The translations under genes and the position numbers were made by a program. From Bin55 sp028819195 (GTDB lineage: Bacteria; Pseudomonadota; Gammaproteobacteria; Pseudomonadales; Azotimanducaceae): 64,000 nt of DNA. The notes below the pieces were generated by a model. It did not search any database, was not told the origin of the DNA, and worked only from the letters and a program-made list of their open reading frames with translations. Positions 8,864 through 18,316 of the stretch are shown here, piece by piece. The DNA is taken from positions 273,610 to 337,609 of the forward strand of contig JAPPMF010000012.1 in assembly GCA_028819195.1 (NCBI GenBank), read 5' to 3'. The first letter of the stretch is position 1. Every line of letters starts with the position of its first letter.

Positions 8864-8992
8864 ATGTTAGATTTAATCGTATCGTTAATCGAAAGTTTGA
8901 TTGACTTCTCTAGACGAAAAAGAGGAGTGATTTTTAGCCTGTTTATGCTAATCATTGTTGTTGCTGTAACAGCCTACTTGTTCTGGGAATAG
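8864..8992 (+). CDS. Predicted 42-residue single-span membrane peptide
   Basis: ATG at 8864 to TAG at 8990-8992. The peptide has an N-terminal amphipathic-looking stretch with two acidic residues, a positive patch (SRRKRG), then one clear transmembrane helix (VIFSLFMLIIVVAVTAYLF) and a WE end. An AGG lies 7 bases before the start. Positive-inside topology would place the N-terminus in the cytoplasm. It follows the GPP34 gene by 77 bp on the same strand. Because GPP34 proteins bind membrane-protein tails, a partnership is a testable idea, not a conclusion. Confidence 0.4.
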   Translation: MLDLIVSLIESLIDFSRRKRGVIFSLFMLIIVVAVTAYLFWE

Positions 8993-9103
8993 GGTTTACG
9001 CCACACCTTCAAGACAGACAAAACAACTAGTCTCACCTGCACATAGTTTGGTACGTCGACTTATCATCAGAAACCCGTGTTTAAAGATTAGTTCACCAAC
9101 TCG

Positions 9104-10123
9104 TTAATTTTTTTCTCGATCAACTAGTTTCGCTTCATTAATCCATGGCATGAGTGCACGCAACCTAGAACCTACTTTTTCAATTTGATGAGCTTCGGCT
9201 AGACGTCTCTTAGACTTCACAACAGGCGCTCCCGCTAAACTCTCGGTCACAAATTCACTTGCAAAAACACCGTTTTGTATTTCTTCCAAGATACATTTCA
9301 TTTCTTTTTTTGATTCTTCATTAACGATCCTGTGACCTCGAGATAATCCTCCATATTCAGCGGTATTGGAAACTGTATACCACATATTGGTGATTCCTCC
9401 CTCATAGAAAAAATCTACGATTAACTTTAATTCGTGCAAGCATTCAAAGTAAGCCATTTCCGGCGCATAACCTGCTTCCACTAAGGTTTCAAAACCGGCT
9501 TGAACGAGAGCAGCGGCACCACCACACAATACCACCTGTTCCCCGAATAAATCAGTTTCTGTTTCTTCGCGGAACGTAGTCTCCAAAATACCTGCGCGAC
9601 CTGCACCTATCGCAGCAGCGTACGATAACGCTGTTTCACGCGCCCGGTGGGACTTATCCTGGGCAATCGCGATTAAAGCTAATATACCGATACCTTTCTC
9701 GTAATTAGCGCGTACTGTATGTCCCGGACCCTTAGGTGCAATCATGATCACGTCTAAGTCAGATCGTGGTTCGATTAACTCATAATGAATATTGAAACCG
9801 TGTGCGAAGGCGATAGTAGAGCCTTCGTTAAGATGAGGTTCAATCTCCGTACGATATACATCGCTTTGGTTTTCATCCGGTAACAAGATCATTACAAAAT
9901 GAGAGTTCTGCACCGCATCCGAGACAGTTGCAACGGAAAATCCCGCTTCCCGAGCCTTGGTGGCAGAACTAGAGGTTTCTCGAAGACCAACCACCAGATT
10001 CTTGACCCCACTTTGTCGAAGATTGTGTGCATGAGCAAATCCTTGCGAGCCGTATCCTAAAACAGCCACATTCATGTTTTGAATTATCGATAGATCTGTA
10101 TCTTTGTCGTAGTAAATCTTCAA
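9104..10123 (-). CDS. ilvC: Ketol-acid reductoisomerase (class I)
   Basis: This roughly 339-residue enzyme converts acetolactate and acetohydroxybutyrate to dihydroxy acids in branched-chain amino acid synthesis. It has the NADPH-binding GYGSQGFAHAHNL motif, the APKGPGHTVR loop and the metal-binding ETETDLFGEQ segment. I prefer the TTG at 10123: it gives MKIYYDKD, matching the family N-terminus (MKVYYDKD), and has AAGGTG six bases upstream. The longer GTG start at 10132 overlaps that Shine-Dalgarno. ilvBN are not adjacent, so ilvC is expressed alone here. Upstream is a 157-bp region without an obvious leader peptide. Confidence 0.95.
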   Translation of the reverse strand: MKIYYDKDTDLSIIQNMNVAVLGYGSQGFAHAHNLRQSGVKNLVVGLRETSSSATKAREAGFSVATVSDAVQNSHFVMILLPDENQSDVYRTEIEPHLNEGSTIAFAHGFNIHYELIEPRSDLDVIMIAPKGPGHTVRANYEKGIGILALIAIAQDKSHRARETALSYAAAIGAGRAGILETTFREETETDLFGEQVVLCGGAAALVQAGFETLVEAGYAPEMAYFECLHELKLIVDFFYEGGITNMWYTVSNTAEYGGLSRGHRIVNEESKKEMKCILEEIQNGVFASEFVTESLAGAPVVKSKRRLAEAHQIEKVGSRLRALMPWINEAKLVDREKN

Positions 10124-10289
10124 TTTATTCACCTTGATTGTCAGTTCAATGCCTGGTTTTTCCGCAAGATAGGTGTCTCAACACGCACACAATAGTGCAA
10201 TATTGAGATTCATAACACCTAAAAGATAGTGGAACACTGCAACAAATTTTGCAGATACACTTAAAGTTAACAGGTGCTACTCGCCGATG

Positions 10290-11255
10290 TTAAGCAAGAC
10301 TCGACGTTTTTGCATCTCGCTGTAGTACGTAGATGAGCTCCTGTATATCAGTTGGTGTTTGACTAACAAATTTCATGTCCTTCTGCGTGACAGGATGTCT
10401 AAACTGCAACCTCTTGGCATGAAGCGCTTGTCGACCAAATGCTTTCACAGTCTTCGACAATTCTACACTTGGTAACTTCGGTAACAAACCGCGCGCTCCA
10501 TAAGCAACGTCGCCGACAATAGCTATTGACAGAGCTTGTGCATGCACTCGAATTTGATGAGTTCTTCCAGTACGTAACTTTGCCTCTACCAGAGTGTGTT
10601 TGCGATACCGTTCGATTGGCTGAAAATCAGTAACGGCTGGTCTTCCATCGTTTCTGACCTGACGAAGGGTACGTTGTGTTACATGTCTGCCTATAGGTAG
10701 ATCGACTCTTACATTGTGTTCAAGTATACCTTCGACTACTGCAACATATCGTCTTGCTATCTCGTGTTTACTGATCGCGAGTGTCAATTCGTTAAGTGCT
10801 GTTCTTGAAACCGCCACGACTAGTAATCCAGACGTATTTTTATCTAAACGATGAACGATACCAGCACGCGGTAAGTTCGCAAGTTCTGTTCGATGACCAA
10901 TTAACCCATTTACTAAAGTGCCTCGTTCGTTCCCTTTGCCAGGATGGGTCACTAGCCCAGCAGGTTTATCAACAACGAGTAAGTGTTCATCTTCAAACAA
11001 AATCTTGTAATTTACGTCTGATGTAACTGTCCAATTTGGCGTCGGATTCAGCATCCCTCCCACAGCAACTAACTCACCACCCTTCACCCGATACGATGCT
11101 TTAACTACAGAATTGTTCACGAACACTGTAGAACTTTGAATCCAAGCACTAATCTGCGACCGCGATACGCCAACACAAAGTTTAGCTAACACCTTGTCAA
11201 TACGCTCACCTTCGTATTCACTTGGAATCTTATATTTACTTTCAAATACTTCCAA
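10290..11255 (-). CDS. rluD: 23S rRNA pseudouridine synthase RluD
   Basis: This 321-residue protein has an N-terminal S4 RNA-binding domain (about residues 15-75: ERIDKVLAKL...SRSQISAWI) and the RluA-family catalytic block GIVHRLDKNTSGLLVVA containing the nucleophilic Asp, followed by TGRTHQIRVH. RluD makes pseudouridines 1911, 1915 and 1917 in helix 69 of 23S rRNA. The start is TTG at 11255. The divergent bamD gene is the classic gammaproteobacterial arrangement, which supports RluD over RluC. Confidence 0.95.
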   Translation of the reverse strand: MEVFESKYKIPSEYEGERIDKVLAKLCVGVSRSQISAWIQSSTVFVNNSVVKASYRVKGGELVAVGGMLNPTPNWTVTSDVNYKILFEDEHLLVVDKPAGLVTHPGKGNERGTLVNGLIGHRTELANLPRAGIVHRLDKNTSGLLVVAVSRTALNELTLAISKHEIARRYVAVVEGILEHNVRVDLPIGRHVTQRTLRQVRNDGRPAVTDFQPIERYRKHTLVEAKLRTGRTHQIRVHAQALSIAIVGDVAYGARGLLPKLPSVELSKTVKAFGRQALHAKRLQFRHPVTQKDMKFVSQTPTDIQELIYVLQRDAKTSSLA

Positions 11256-11707
11256 CGTTAATCACTCGATGTGGTCGAAGATGTTTCGTTCAAATTGCAT
11301 TCAAGAGTGCCGAATTATGCGTTGCTTGTAGCATACATAATATCCTTTCATACCGCGTTTAACAACGATACAGTTAGGATAATAAACCGGAACCACCGTG
11401 ATCATTAAGAATACTGGTCAGATCAAACTTGCGAAGGTTTGTTATTCAATGCAAAGTCTCTTCGTCGATCAAACCATTGATTCAGACTGTAAGTAAAAAA
11501 CACCGCAAGTACGACGGACCAAGCAAAAATCGGGAGTGCCTAACACCACCTCTGAGAAAACGGGTTTAACGGGTCGGTGTACTTATCTTAACGAACCCAC
11601 TGCACAACTCTTGTTCTCTTAATGATTATGAACTCGGCAAAGCAATGCATGGCTATCTAAAATCGAAGTTACTGAAATACAACATATTGAGGACTAAAAT
11701 ACTACCC
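11256..11707. other. rluD-bamD divergent intergenic region
   Basis: About 450 bp between the divergent rluD and bamD genes. It must hold both promoters. I see no RNA gene, convincing hairpin or small ORF. If bamD used the earliest in-frame ATG (11645) the region would be 63 bp shorter. Confidence 0.5.
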
Positions 11708-12631
11708 ATGTTAAGTTCGGGTGTCATTGTGCCAATCATTTACAAAATCCTCCCAGTACTGTTGGTTTGCTTGTTGTTCTCTGGTTGTGCTGGTAACCGA
11801 GGTTCACAAAATGATTCCGAATTTGATGAAGGGATCACGGAGACCGAATTACACGAACGTGCACAACGAGCGCTCCTTATCGGAAATTACGTGGAAGCCA
11901 TTGAACAGCTTGAACTGTTGGAATCGTATTTTCCTTTTGGTCGTTCGGCCGAACAAGCACAACTTGAACTAATCTATGCAAACTATATGCGAACCGATTA
12001 TGACTCTGCTATCCTCGCAGCAGACCGCTTCATTAATCTTCATCCACAACATCAGAATGTCGATTACGCATACTACATGAAAGGGTTATCGAGTTTCCAA
12101 CGAGATCGAGGTTTTTTCGACATTTTGCTAGGTACACCAGAACCACTCAGGGATATTTCAGGAGCTAAGGAAGCTTTCACCCTGTTCGCTCAGTTTCTGA
12201 ATCAATTTCCCGACAGTATCTACGCGAAAGACGCGCAATTACGAATGTATCACTTACGCAACGTTATGGCTGAGTCAGAATTAGCCATCGCCGTCTTCTA
12301 TCTTCAGAGAGACACTTGGCTTTCGGCAGTGACTCGTGCGCGCGAAGTCATTGAGCACTATCCTCGTACCGAAGTGATACCATATGCGTTAGTCGTCTTG
12401 GTAGAAGCAAATCATCGATTGGGACTAACCGAAGCTCGAGACGATGCTCTCGAAGTACTCGCGCGCAATTTCCCTAACTATCAAGGATTCAATGAAGATG
12501 GTGAATTAGTTATCAAACCACGCCTTCGTAATAAAGATCGTAGTATCTTAAACACACTAACTTTTGGATTACTCGATAAACCCCAGCGAGGGGAAGAAAT
12601 ACGACTTAAACCGCGTGTCCCGATTCGCTAA
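11708..12631 (+). CDS. bamD: Outer membrane assembly lipoprotein BamD
   Basis: This lipoprotein of the BAM complex has a signal peptide ending in a lipobox (LFSGC, Cys being the acylated residue) and about five tetratricopeptide-like repeats. Family phrases include YVEAIEQLELLESYFPFG, DSAILAADRFINLHPQH and SAVTRAREVIEHYPRT. It binds BamA and nascent outer-membrane protein signals on the periplasmic face. I chose ATG 11708, which gives a 27-residue signal peptide; ATG 11645 adds 21 residues of unlikely signal sequence. The C-terminus continues past the last repeat with a charged tail. Confidence 0.95.
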   Translation: MLSSGVIVPIIYKILPVLLVCLLFSGCAGNRGSQNDSEFDEGITETELHERAQRALLIGNYVEAIEQLELLESYFPFGRSAEQAQLELIYANYMRTDYDSAILAADRFINLHPQHQNVDYAYYMKGLSSFQRDRGFFDILLGTPEPLRDISGAKEAFTLFAQFLNQFPDSIYAKDAQLRMYHLRNVMAESELAIAVFYLQRDTWLSAVTRAREVIEHYPRTEVIPYALVVLVEANHRLGLTEARDDALEVLARNFPNYQGFNEDGELVIKPRLRNKDRSILNTLTFGLLDKPQRGEEIRLKPRVPIR

Positions 12632-12675
12632 TCCGCGTCTCGATTTCTTCTGAAGATCCTCACTTCAAGGTAAAC

Positions 12676-13194
12676 TCACTCAAGCTCTGGTTTCTCGCGA
12701 CGAGCATTGGTGAACAACACCCAAATAATCAAAATAAAGCCAACGGTGATCGCGGTATCGGCGACGTTGAAAATTGGAAAGTTGTACGGATAACCGCCAA
12801 ACTCGCCTGGAGAACCTGCATGAAAGTGCAAAAAGTCGATCACGCAACCTCGAGTTAAGCGGTCGATCACATTTCCTACCGCACCAGCTAAAATGCAGGA
12901 ATATCCAGCGAACTCCACTAGTCGACCGTTTCTAGAGCGATATATTTGATAGACAAAAAATAACGAAAACGCAATCCCGATCCACAACAAAATTCCCCCT
13001 GCACCCTTGAACATACTGAACGCAGCACCGGTGTTACAGGCAAGAGTCAGAGAAAAAAATGGTAGTATCTTGTCGGGTATCCAATCCAGATAAGAACTGG
13101 CTAGATGCTTCGTGAATTGATCGATCACAATAATTACACTAGTAGGAACATACAGAAAGACTATAGAAACTGTCTGTTTGACTCGATCATGCAC
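12676..13194 (-). CDS. lspA: Lipoprotein signal peptidase (signal peptidase II)
   Basis: This aspartyl protease with four membrane spans cleaves prolipoprotein signal peptides. Motifs seen are CNTGAAFSMF, GAVGNVIDRLTRGCVIDFL and FNVADTAI, the latter two with the catalytic Asp pair. GTG at 13194 is the best start: an AGGAG lies 7 bases upstream, and it removes an implausible 19-residue extension that would overlap ribF. That leaves about 172 residues, the family norm. It sits 12 bp after ribF in the conserved murJ-ribF-lspA cluster; ileS, the usual gene between ribF and lspA, is missing here. Confidence 0.95.
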   Translation of the reverse strand: MHDRVKQTVSIVFLYVPTSVIIVIDQFTKHLASSYLDWIPDKILPFFSLTLACNTGAAFSMFKGAGGILLWIGIAFSLFFVYQIYRSRNGRLVEFAGYSCILAGAVGNVIDRLTRGCVIDFLHFHAGSPGEFGGYPYNFPIFNVADTAITVGFILIIWVLFTNARREKPELE

Positions 13195-13205
13195 AAAGAT
13201 ACTCC

Positions 13206-14159
13206 TTAAGAATTTTGTGGTGCTAGTACGGTAACAGTTGCCTGGATCCATTGTTTAATCTGGCGTATGTCGGCTAACATGTACTCACGCAGAGTACTGT
13301 TGTCGTCGAATTGTCGATCAGCGCGGAACTTTTTTAAGAAAGTAATACGTAGTTCGCTTCCGTAGACATCTCGATCAAAGTCAAAAATGTGTACTTCTAA
13401 CACCTGTCCACTTGAACTTCCCGAGTTTGCGGAACCGATGTAAGCAGCGCCGAAGTGGGTTCGTTCTATACCGTCGATAGTCACTGCAAATACACCTTCT
13501 AGTGGAGAACGCGACCGATTCAATGGAATGTTAACGGTAGGTACTCCTAATGTAGTCCCCAGTTGTCGACCTTTCACGACTCGTCCTTGGATGAAATAAG
13601 ATCGACCCAAACATGATCGTACCAAGGAAAAGTCACTACATTCAAATGCTTTTCTAAGCCGTGTACTGGAGACCTTTGTATCCTGAATCTCTAGATCATC
13701 TACCTGTTCCACCGTGAACTCACAGTCATGCGCTGCCGATTTAAGCATACCTATGTTACCCTTCGCTTGCCGACCAAACTTAAAGTCTCGACCGACCACC
13801 AAATGCTTAATCTTCAATGAATCGACCAATACGGTTCGAATAAACGAGTCCGCAGCCATTGAACGTGTAGATTCGTCGAATCGAATACACAGTACATGTT
13901 GTACACCCAAATCTGCTAGTAGAACAAGTTTTTCTCGAAAACTCGTTAATCGAGGTGGTGCTTCCGATTTCAAAAAATATTCGTTGGGCTGAGGTTCAAA
14001 CAGAATCACAAGCGGATGAGTACCAAGTTCAATAGCACGATTAACCAATGTCGTAATTACCCTTTGATGGCCTAAATGGATACCGTCAAAGGTACCGACG
14101 GTACAAGTACCGCCACGATCTGTGTTCATTACGTTGTGAATTCCTCTAATGACTCTCAC
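13206..14159 (-). CDS. ribF: Bifunctional riboflavin kinase / FMN adenylyltransferase
   Basis: The N-terminal nucleotidyltransferase domain has GTFDGIHLGHQRV near residue 20, and the C-terminal riboflavin kinase domain has GRVVKGRQLGTTLGVPTVNI. The enzyme makes FMN and FAD from riboflavin. The open frame extends upstream to 14294 inside murJ, but family proteins begin about 'M.(V/I)RG.HN'; GTG at 14159 gives VRVIRGIHN and roughly 317 residues, the usual length. This start overlaps the murJ end by 14 bases, suggesting translational coupling. Confidence 0.93.
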   Translation of the reverse strand: MRVIRGIHNVMNTDRGGTCTVGTFDGIHLGHQRVITTLVNRAIELGTHPLVILFEPQPNEYFLKSEAPPRLTSFREKLVLLADLGVQHVLCIRFDESTRSMAADSFIRTVLVDSLKIKHLVVGRDFKFGRQAKGNIGMLKSAAHDCEFTVEQVDDLEIQDTKVSSTRLRKAFECSDFSLVRSCLGRSYFIQGRVVKGRQLGTTLGVPTVNIPLNRSRSPLEGVFAVTIDGIERTHFGAAYIGSANSGSSSGQVLEVHIFDFDRDVYGSELRITFLKKFRADRQFDDNSTLREYMLADIRQIKQWIQATVTVLAPQNS

Positions 14160-15741
14160 GAATTCTCTGATTCCTTTGACCGATGAACTGTCTCGGACGT
14201 AAACCAAGTATGAAACAAATTCCAAAATACGTGATGGTTCCAGTGGTAACAAGCAAAAATAGCCAAACGACTCGATCCCAAGCAGAACTTTCAAACCAAT
14301 ATACCTGTTCAGGGCGGAGTAAGACTAGGAATAAACTCATAGCGATCCCTGCACCTCCTACTCTCAGACAGACAAAAAACAGCTCACGATTCAAACTGAG
14401 GATGTTTCGTTTGACTAATCCTTGAACCAATAACACAATATGTACGATTGCCGCTACGCTAGTTGCAATCGCTATCCCAACATGACCGATAAGTTTAAAT
14501 AAACTTACACTCACAATGATGTTCGTGGCAACACTAATCGTTGTATACTTAAAAGGTGTTTTCGTGTTTTGTTGTGCAAAAAAAGCTGGCGCTAGCATAC
14601 GAACTAACATAAGTGGTAATACGCCGATGGAAAAAGCTTGCAGAGCGCGTGCTACCATTTGCAGATCAATACTGTTGAATTCTCCATGATAAAAAATCGT
14701 CGCAACTAATGGAATGGCAAGCAAACTTAAACCTAGTGTAGCGGGTACACCAAGCAAGATTCCTAACTCCAAACTCCATCTAACTCCTGCCCTGTACTCA
14801 TCATACTCCTTACGATCGTACAAATAGCTAAACCGTGGTAACACAACAGTTTGAACCGCAATTGCGATCATGCCGACCGGTAGTTCGATCAAGCGATCAG
14901 CGTAATAGAGCCATGAAACACTACCAGTTGTGAGTAATGCTGCTAAACCGGTACCAACCAAAATGTTTATCTGACCAGCAGATGCAGCGTATACTGCGGG
15001 CCCTAACAATTTCAATAACTGCTGTACCCCTACATGTTTCCAGTCCAACTTCGGTAATTTGAACAAGCGAAGTTTGATCAAAGAAGGCAAATGAAGTAAC
15101 AGTTGGACTACGCCCGCGACGATTACCGACCATGCAACTAAGTAAACTGGTTGATCAGCAGTTATAGAACCCACTAGAGCGGCAAGAATAATCGCCACGT
15201 TTAACACAATAGGTGAAAATGACGGTATCGAAAAACGACCGAAACTATTAAGAATTGAACCTAAAAATGCCGTAAAGGAAATCAGGCCTAAGTAGGAGAA
15301 CATAATCATTAGCAAACTAGTAGCTAATCCCTGTTGTTCGTCTCCATGCCAAGCACCAAATGTGAATACCGTAATTAGTGCTGGAGCTAGTGCAACTCCT
15401 AACGCACAAATAACCAGTAACGAGAGTCCGAAATTACCCGCGACCGTGCGCACAAATAGTTGTAGTTCGTCAAATTGCTTATTTCCTTGGTACCGCGCCA
15501 GCACCGGAACGAAAGCTTGCGCAAAAGCGCCTTCAGCTAGTAGTCGTCGAAAGAAATTGGGGATGCGAAACGCAACAAAAAAGGCATCGGCAATCAAACT
15601 AGCCCCAAACGTATAAGAAAACACGATTTCTCGAACCAAGCCGAGAACTCGTGACCCTCCTGTAAGAGAACCGACGGTTAAACTTTTGACGCCAAGTTGT
15701 CTAGTGTCTAAAGCGGGTCGTTCAATTTTGTTTGCTGTCAC
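14146..15741 (-). CDS. murJ: Lipid II flippase MurJ (MviN)
   Basis: This 531-residue protein has about 14 membrane spans and the MurJ opening GVKSLTVGSLTGGSRVLGLVREIVFSY...ADAFFVAFRIPNFFRRLLAEGAF, including the conserved arginines of the central cavity. It flips lipid II across the inner membrane for peptidoglycan synthesis. It is followed by overlapping ribF and then lspA. rpsT lies divergently 103 bp upstream, the common arrangement in gammaproteobacteria. Confidence 0.97.
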   Translation of the reverse strand: MTANKIERPALDTRQLGVKSLTVGSLTGGSRVLGLVREIVFSYTFGASLIADAFFVAFRIPNFFRRLLAEGAFAQAFVPVLARYQGNKQFDELQLFVRTVAGNFGLSLLVICALGVALAPALITVFTFGAWHGDEQQGLATSLLMIMFSYLGLISFTAFLGSILNSFGRFSIPSFSPIVLNVAIILAALVGSITADQPVYLVAWSVIVAGVVQLLLHLPSLIKLRLFKLPKLDWKHVGVQQLLKLLGPAVYAASAGQINILVGTGLAALLTTGSVSWLYYADRLIELPVGMIAIAVQTVVLPRFSYLYDRKEYDEYRAGVRWSLELGILLGVPATLGLSLLAIPLVATIFYHGEFNSIDLQMVARALQAFSIGVLPLMLVRMLAPAFFAQQNTKTPFKYTTISVATNIIVSVSLFKLIGHVGIAIATSVAAIVHIVLLVQGLVKRNILSLNRELFFVCLRVGGAGIAMSLFLVLLRPEQVYWFESSAWDRVVWLFLLVTTGTITYFGICFILGLRPRQFIGQRNQRIRESH

Positions 15742-15844
15742 AATGGATCAACTAACCGAGATTTCACAGGCTTCCTTATAATTCCAATCTCACGGATACA
15801 TCAGTATTCATTTCCACCAATTCAGATTTGCTATAGGTACACAT

Positions 15845-16114
15845 TTGGCAAATAGCCCCCAAGCAAAGAAGCGTGCCCGTCAAGCAGAGGCTCGGCGGCA
15901 AATAAACTCCACGCATCGTTCTAAATACCGTACATTCATCAAGAGGGTTGAATCCCATATAACAGAAGGCGATGCCGTAGCAGCTGACAAATCGTATCGT
16001 GCCGCAGTCCCAGTGATCGATTCTATGGTTAATCGTGGACTAATCCATAAAAATAAAGCAGCACGACATAAGTCTAAGTTAAATAGCAAAATTAAAACGT
16101 TAGCCGGCGTTTAA
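15845..16114 (+). CDS. rpsT: 30S ribosomal protein S20
   Basis: This 89-residue basic helical protein begins ANSPQAKKRARQAEARR, which is diagnostic. Translation starts at TTG (15845-15847), with AGG seven bases upstream. E. coli rpsT also uses UUG, which weakens initiation and takes part in autogenous control; the same may apply here. S20 binds 16S rRNA early in 30S assembly. It is divergent from murJ and convergent with obgE. Confidence 0.97.
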   Translation: MANSPQAKKRARQAEARRQINSTHRSKYRTFIKRVESHITEGDAVAADKSYRAAVPVIDSMVNRGLIHKNKAARHKSKLNSKIKTLAGV

Positions 16115-16148
16115 TGACTCGGTTTCGGTAAATATAACATAACTTTAA

Positions 16149-17300
16149 TCAAGGACAGGAATTCCTCAATTCCGAATCGTCCTTGGCTTGAATTCTGGTT
16201 CGATCCTTCATCGAATGTACCAATACATCTTTTGCAAGTTGAGCACGTCTATCGCGTTCCTCTAGTTCTGAATCTAAGTCTTCCGTAGATCCATTTCTCA
16301 GATTCTGTACCCTGGTCGATAACTCAGTGAGCAGTTGTTCAATCCCAATATTACTAACTGCCGATATGGCGTGAATCTGCCTGTCAGGAAATCGTTGCTT
16401 TAACGCGTTGACTTTAGATGTCCATTCCGACTTTGGTAACAAGTCCACTTTGGATAAAACCACTACGATAGGAAAAGTGGTAAGAATCGTGCTATAACGG
16501 GCAAGCTCTTGCTCAATATCAAGCAGATTTTGAATAGGATCTGAACCATCCGGTGGGTTAACTTCGATTAAATGTACTAGCATGCAAGTTCGACTTAAAT
16601 GTCGTAGAAACCGAGTCCCCAACCCTAGACCTTCCGACGCGCCCCGAATCAATCCCGGAATGTCGGCAACTACAAAACTGTTGTCTGATTGAGGACGAAC
16701 CACCCCTAAGTGTGGTCGCAGAGTTGTAAACGGATAGTCTGCAATTTTCGGATGCGCTGCAGAGATTCGACTCAACAATGTGGTTTTTCCCGCATTAGGT
16801 AAACCTAGTAGTCCAACATCAGCGACAACTTTAAGCTGTAGACGAAGTATTCGACGGACTCCAGAAGTTCCGGTAGTAAACTCGCGTGGAGCACGGTTGG
16901 TACTAGTCTTAAAGGAGGCGTTACCTCGTCCCGGACTACCCCCTTCTGCCACCTTCACTCGCTGATTTTCGTGTGTGACATCGCCCAACACACTTAAAGT
17001 TTCATCATCAACGATGGTAGTGCCAAATGGGACGCGGATTTCTAGTGAAGAACCTTGTGCACCTCTTTTATTCGCGCTACCACCTGGCCGCCCGTTCCCG
17101 GCTTTCTGTATTGGTTGATACTGAAGATCAACCAGTGTAGTGAGTGAAGAATCACCAACAAGATATACGGAACCACCGTGTCCACCGTTTCCACCGTCGG
17201 GACCACCTTTGGCGAAATTGGCGCGTCGTAAAAAACTCATACACCCATCGCCACCTCGACCACTACATACGGTGATGGAGACTTCATCGAGAAATTTCAT
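16149..17300 (-). CDS. obgE: Obg-family GTPase ObgE/CgtA
   Basis: This 383-residue protein has the glycine-rich Obg fold (about residues 1-158: VCSGRGGDGCMSFLRR, GGPDGGNGGHGGSV) and a GTPase domain with G1 GLPNAGKTTL, G3 DIPGLI and G4 LSKVDLL. ObgE works in 50S assembly and the stringent response. The C-terminal tail is acidic and charged, as in gammaproteobacteria. It follows rplU-rpmA with 34 bp spacing, the conserved cluster. Confidence 0.97.
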   Translation of the reverse strand: MKFLDEVSITVCSGRGGDGCMSFLRRANFAKGGPDGGNGGHGGSVYLVGDSSLTTLVDLQYQPIQKAGNGRPGGSANKRGAQGSSLEIRVPFGTTIVDDETLSVLGDVTHENQRVKVAEGGSPGRGNASFKTSTNRAPREFTTGTSGVRRILRLQLKVVADVGLLGLPNAGKTTLLSRISAAHPKIADYPFTTLRPHLGVVRPQSDNSFVVADIPGLIRGASEGLGLGTRFLRHLSRTCMLVHLIEVNPPDGSDPIQNLLDIEQELARYSTILTTFPIVVVLSKVDLLPKSEWTSKVNALKQRFPDRQIHAISAVSNIGIEQLLTELSTRVQNLRNGSTEDLDSELEERDRRAQLAKDVLVHSMKDRTRIQAKDDSELRNSCP

Positions 17301-17334
17301 GGAATTGTTTCTCTCGGAAGTGGAGAAACAAGAA

Positions 17335-17595
17335 CTAGGCGGTAGGTAGTACGCTCACGTAGTTACGTTGTAAGGGGCCATGAAGTCGAAATTGAACAAC
17401 TCCATCGGCTTTGGCAAAGAGCGTGTGATCTCTTCCGCACCCTACATTCATACCTGGGTGAAACTTGGTACCACGTTGTCGAACCAGAATGTTACCAGCG
17501 CGGACGGTTTGTCCACCATACTTTTTTACACCAAGACGTTTTGATTCTGAATCTCGCCCGTTACGAGTTTTACCACCGGCTTTTTTATGTGCCAT
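17335..17595 (-). CDS. rpmA: 50S ribosomal protein L27
   Basis: This 86-residue protein begins MAHKKAGGKTRNGRDSES, the L27 N-terminus that reaches the peptidyl transferase centre; it continues with LGVKKYGGQ...GNILVRQRGTKFHPG. No N-terminal cleavage extension like that of Firmicutes is present. Its ATG lies 11 bases inside the end of rplU, so the two are translationally coupled. obgE follows. Confidence 0.98.
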   Translation of the reverse strand: MAHKKAGGKTRNGRDSESKRLGVKKYGGQTVRAGNILVRQRGTKFHPGMNVGCGRDHTLFAKADGVVQFRLHGPLQRNYVSVLPTA

Positions 17596-17920
17596 CTTTT
17601 ACATCCTTTCCTACATTAATCGACAAAATTTCTACGATCGTCTTGTGTTGTCGGTGACCATGGCGACGCAAGTAATTCTTTCGTCGCTTAAATTTAAGCA
17701 CCATGACTTTAGGATCGCGTACATGTGAGAGAACTCGAGCTTTTACGCTAGCATTAGGTACATAAGGTTTCCCAATCTCAACTCGATCGTCATCTTCGAC
17801 TAGCAAAACTGAATCGAAATCAATTTCTTCACCAGTTTGTGCATTTAAACGTTCGAGAGAAAGTCGGTAGCCAGGGGATACTCGATGTTGTTTCCCGCCG
17901 CTTTCGATTACCGCTATCAT
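17585..17920 (-). CDS. rplU: 50S ribosomal protein L21
   Basis: This protein of about 111 residues begins MIAVIESGGKQHRVSPG, the conserved L21 start, so ATG 17920 is preferred over ATG 17932. Later family parts are KFKRRKNYLRRHGHRQ and TIVEI. A short C-terminal extension (NVGKDVKDGT) runs into rpmA. It heads the rplU-rpmA-obgE operon. Confidence 0.97.
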   Translation of the reverse strand: MIAVIESGGKQHRVSPGYRLSLERLNAQTGEEIDFDSVLLVEDDDRVEIGKPYVPNASVKARVLSHVRDPKVMVLKFKRRKNYLRRHGHRQHKTIVEILSINVGKDVKDGT

Positions 17921-18316
17921 AAATGAATCCAAATTGCTGAAATGATAAATTGGTAGTAGGTTCGTTCCAACTCAGCGATCAGACTAGAACATTACTTAGG
18001 TGAACGGGTAATTTTAATCGAATTCACAAACAGCTTATATTCATCTCCAATGTACATGCGCCTCTAATGAAGTTACCGTCTGTTAAAGTTGATCGCAAGA
18101 TTCAATATTAGTTCCTTGCGGTAGTTGACTTTCAGTTCCCTAAAAAACTAAGTTACCTCGATGAAAAAGTTAAGTGAATGCCTAATGTGAGTAAACCAAT
18201 ACTCAGATTTGTACAACGCGTACTTTCGCCAGAGTTCGTAGGAAAATAAAATTTTCAATGTGACTTGCCTAGCTTAACCATTCAGTCTTTGTTCGAAACA
18301 AGATACTTTAAAAAAG
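17921..18316. other. rplU-ispB divergent intergenic region
   Basis: About 396 bp that should hold the promoters of the rplU operon (minus) and of ispB (plus). Divergent rplU/ispB is the standard arrangement in gammaproteobacteria. I see no additional gene or clear regulatory RNA. An imperfect palindrome, TTGTTCGAAACAA, lies about 15-30 bases before the ispB start. Confidence 0.5.

Noticed and set aside
10133..10289. Possible attenuator or leader peptide before ilvC
   Set aside because: No Ile/Val/Leu-rich short ORF or convincing terminator hairpin is visible.
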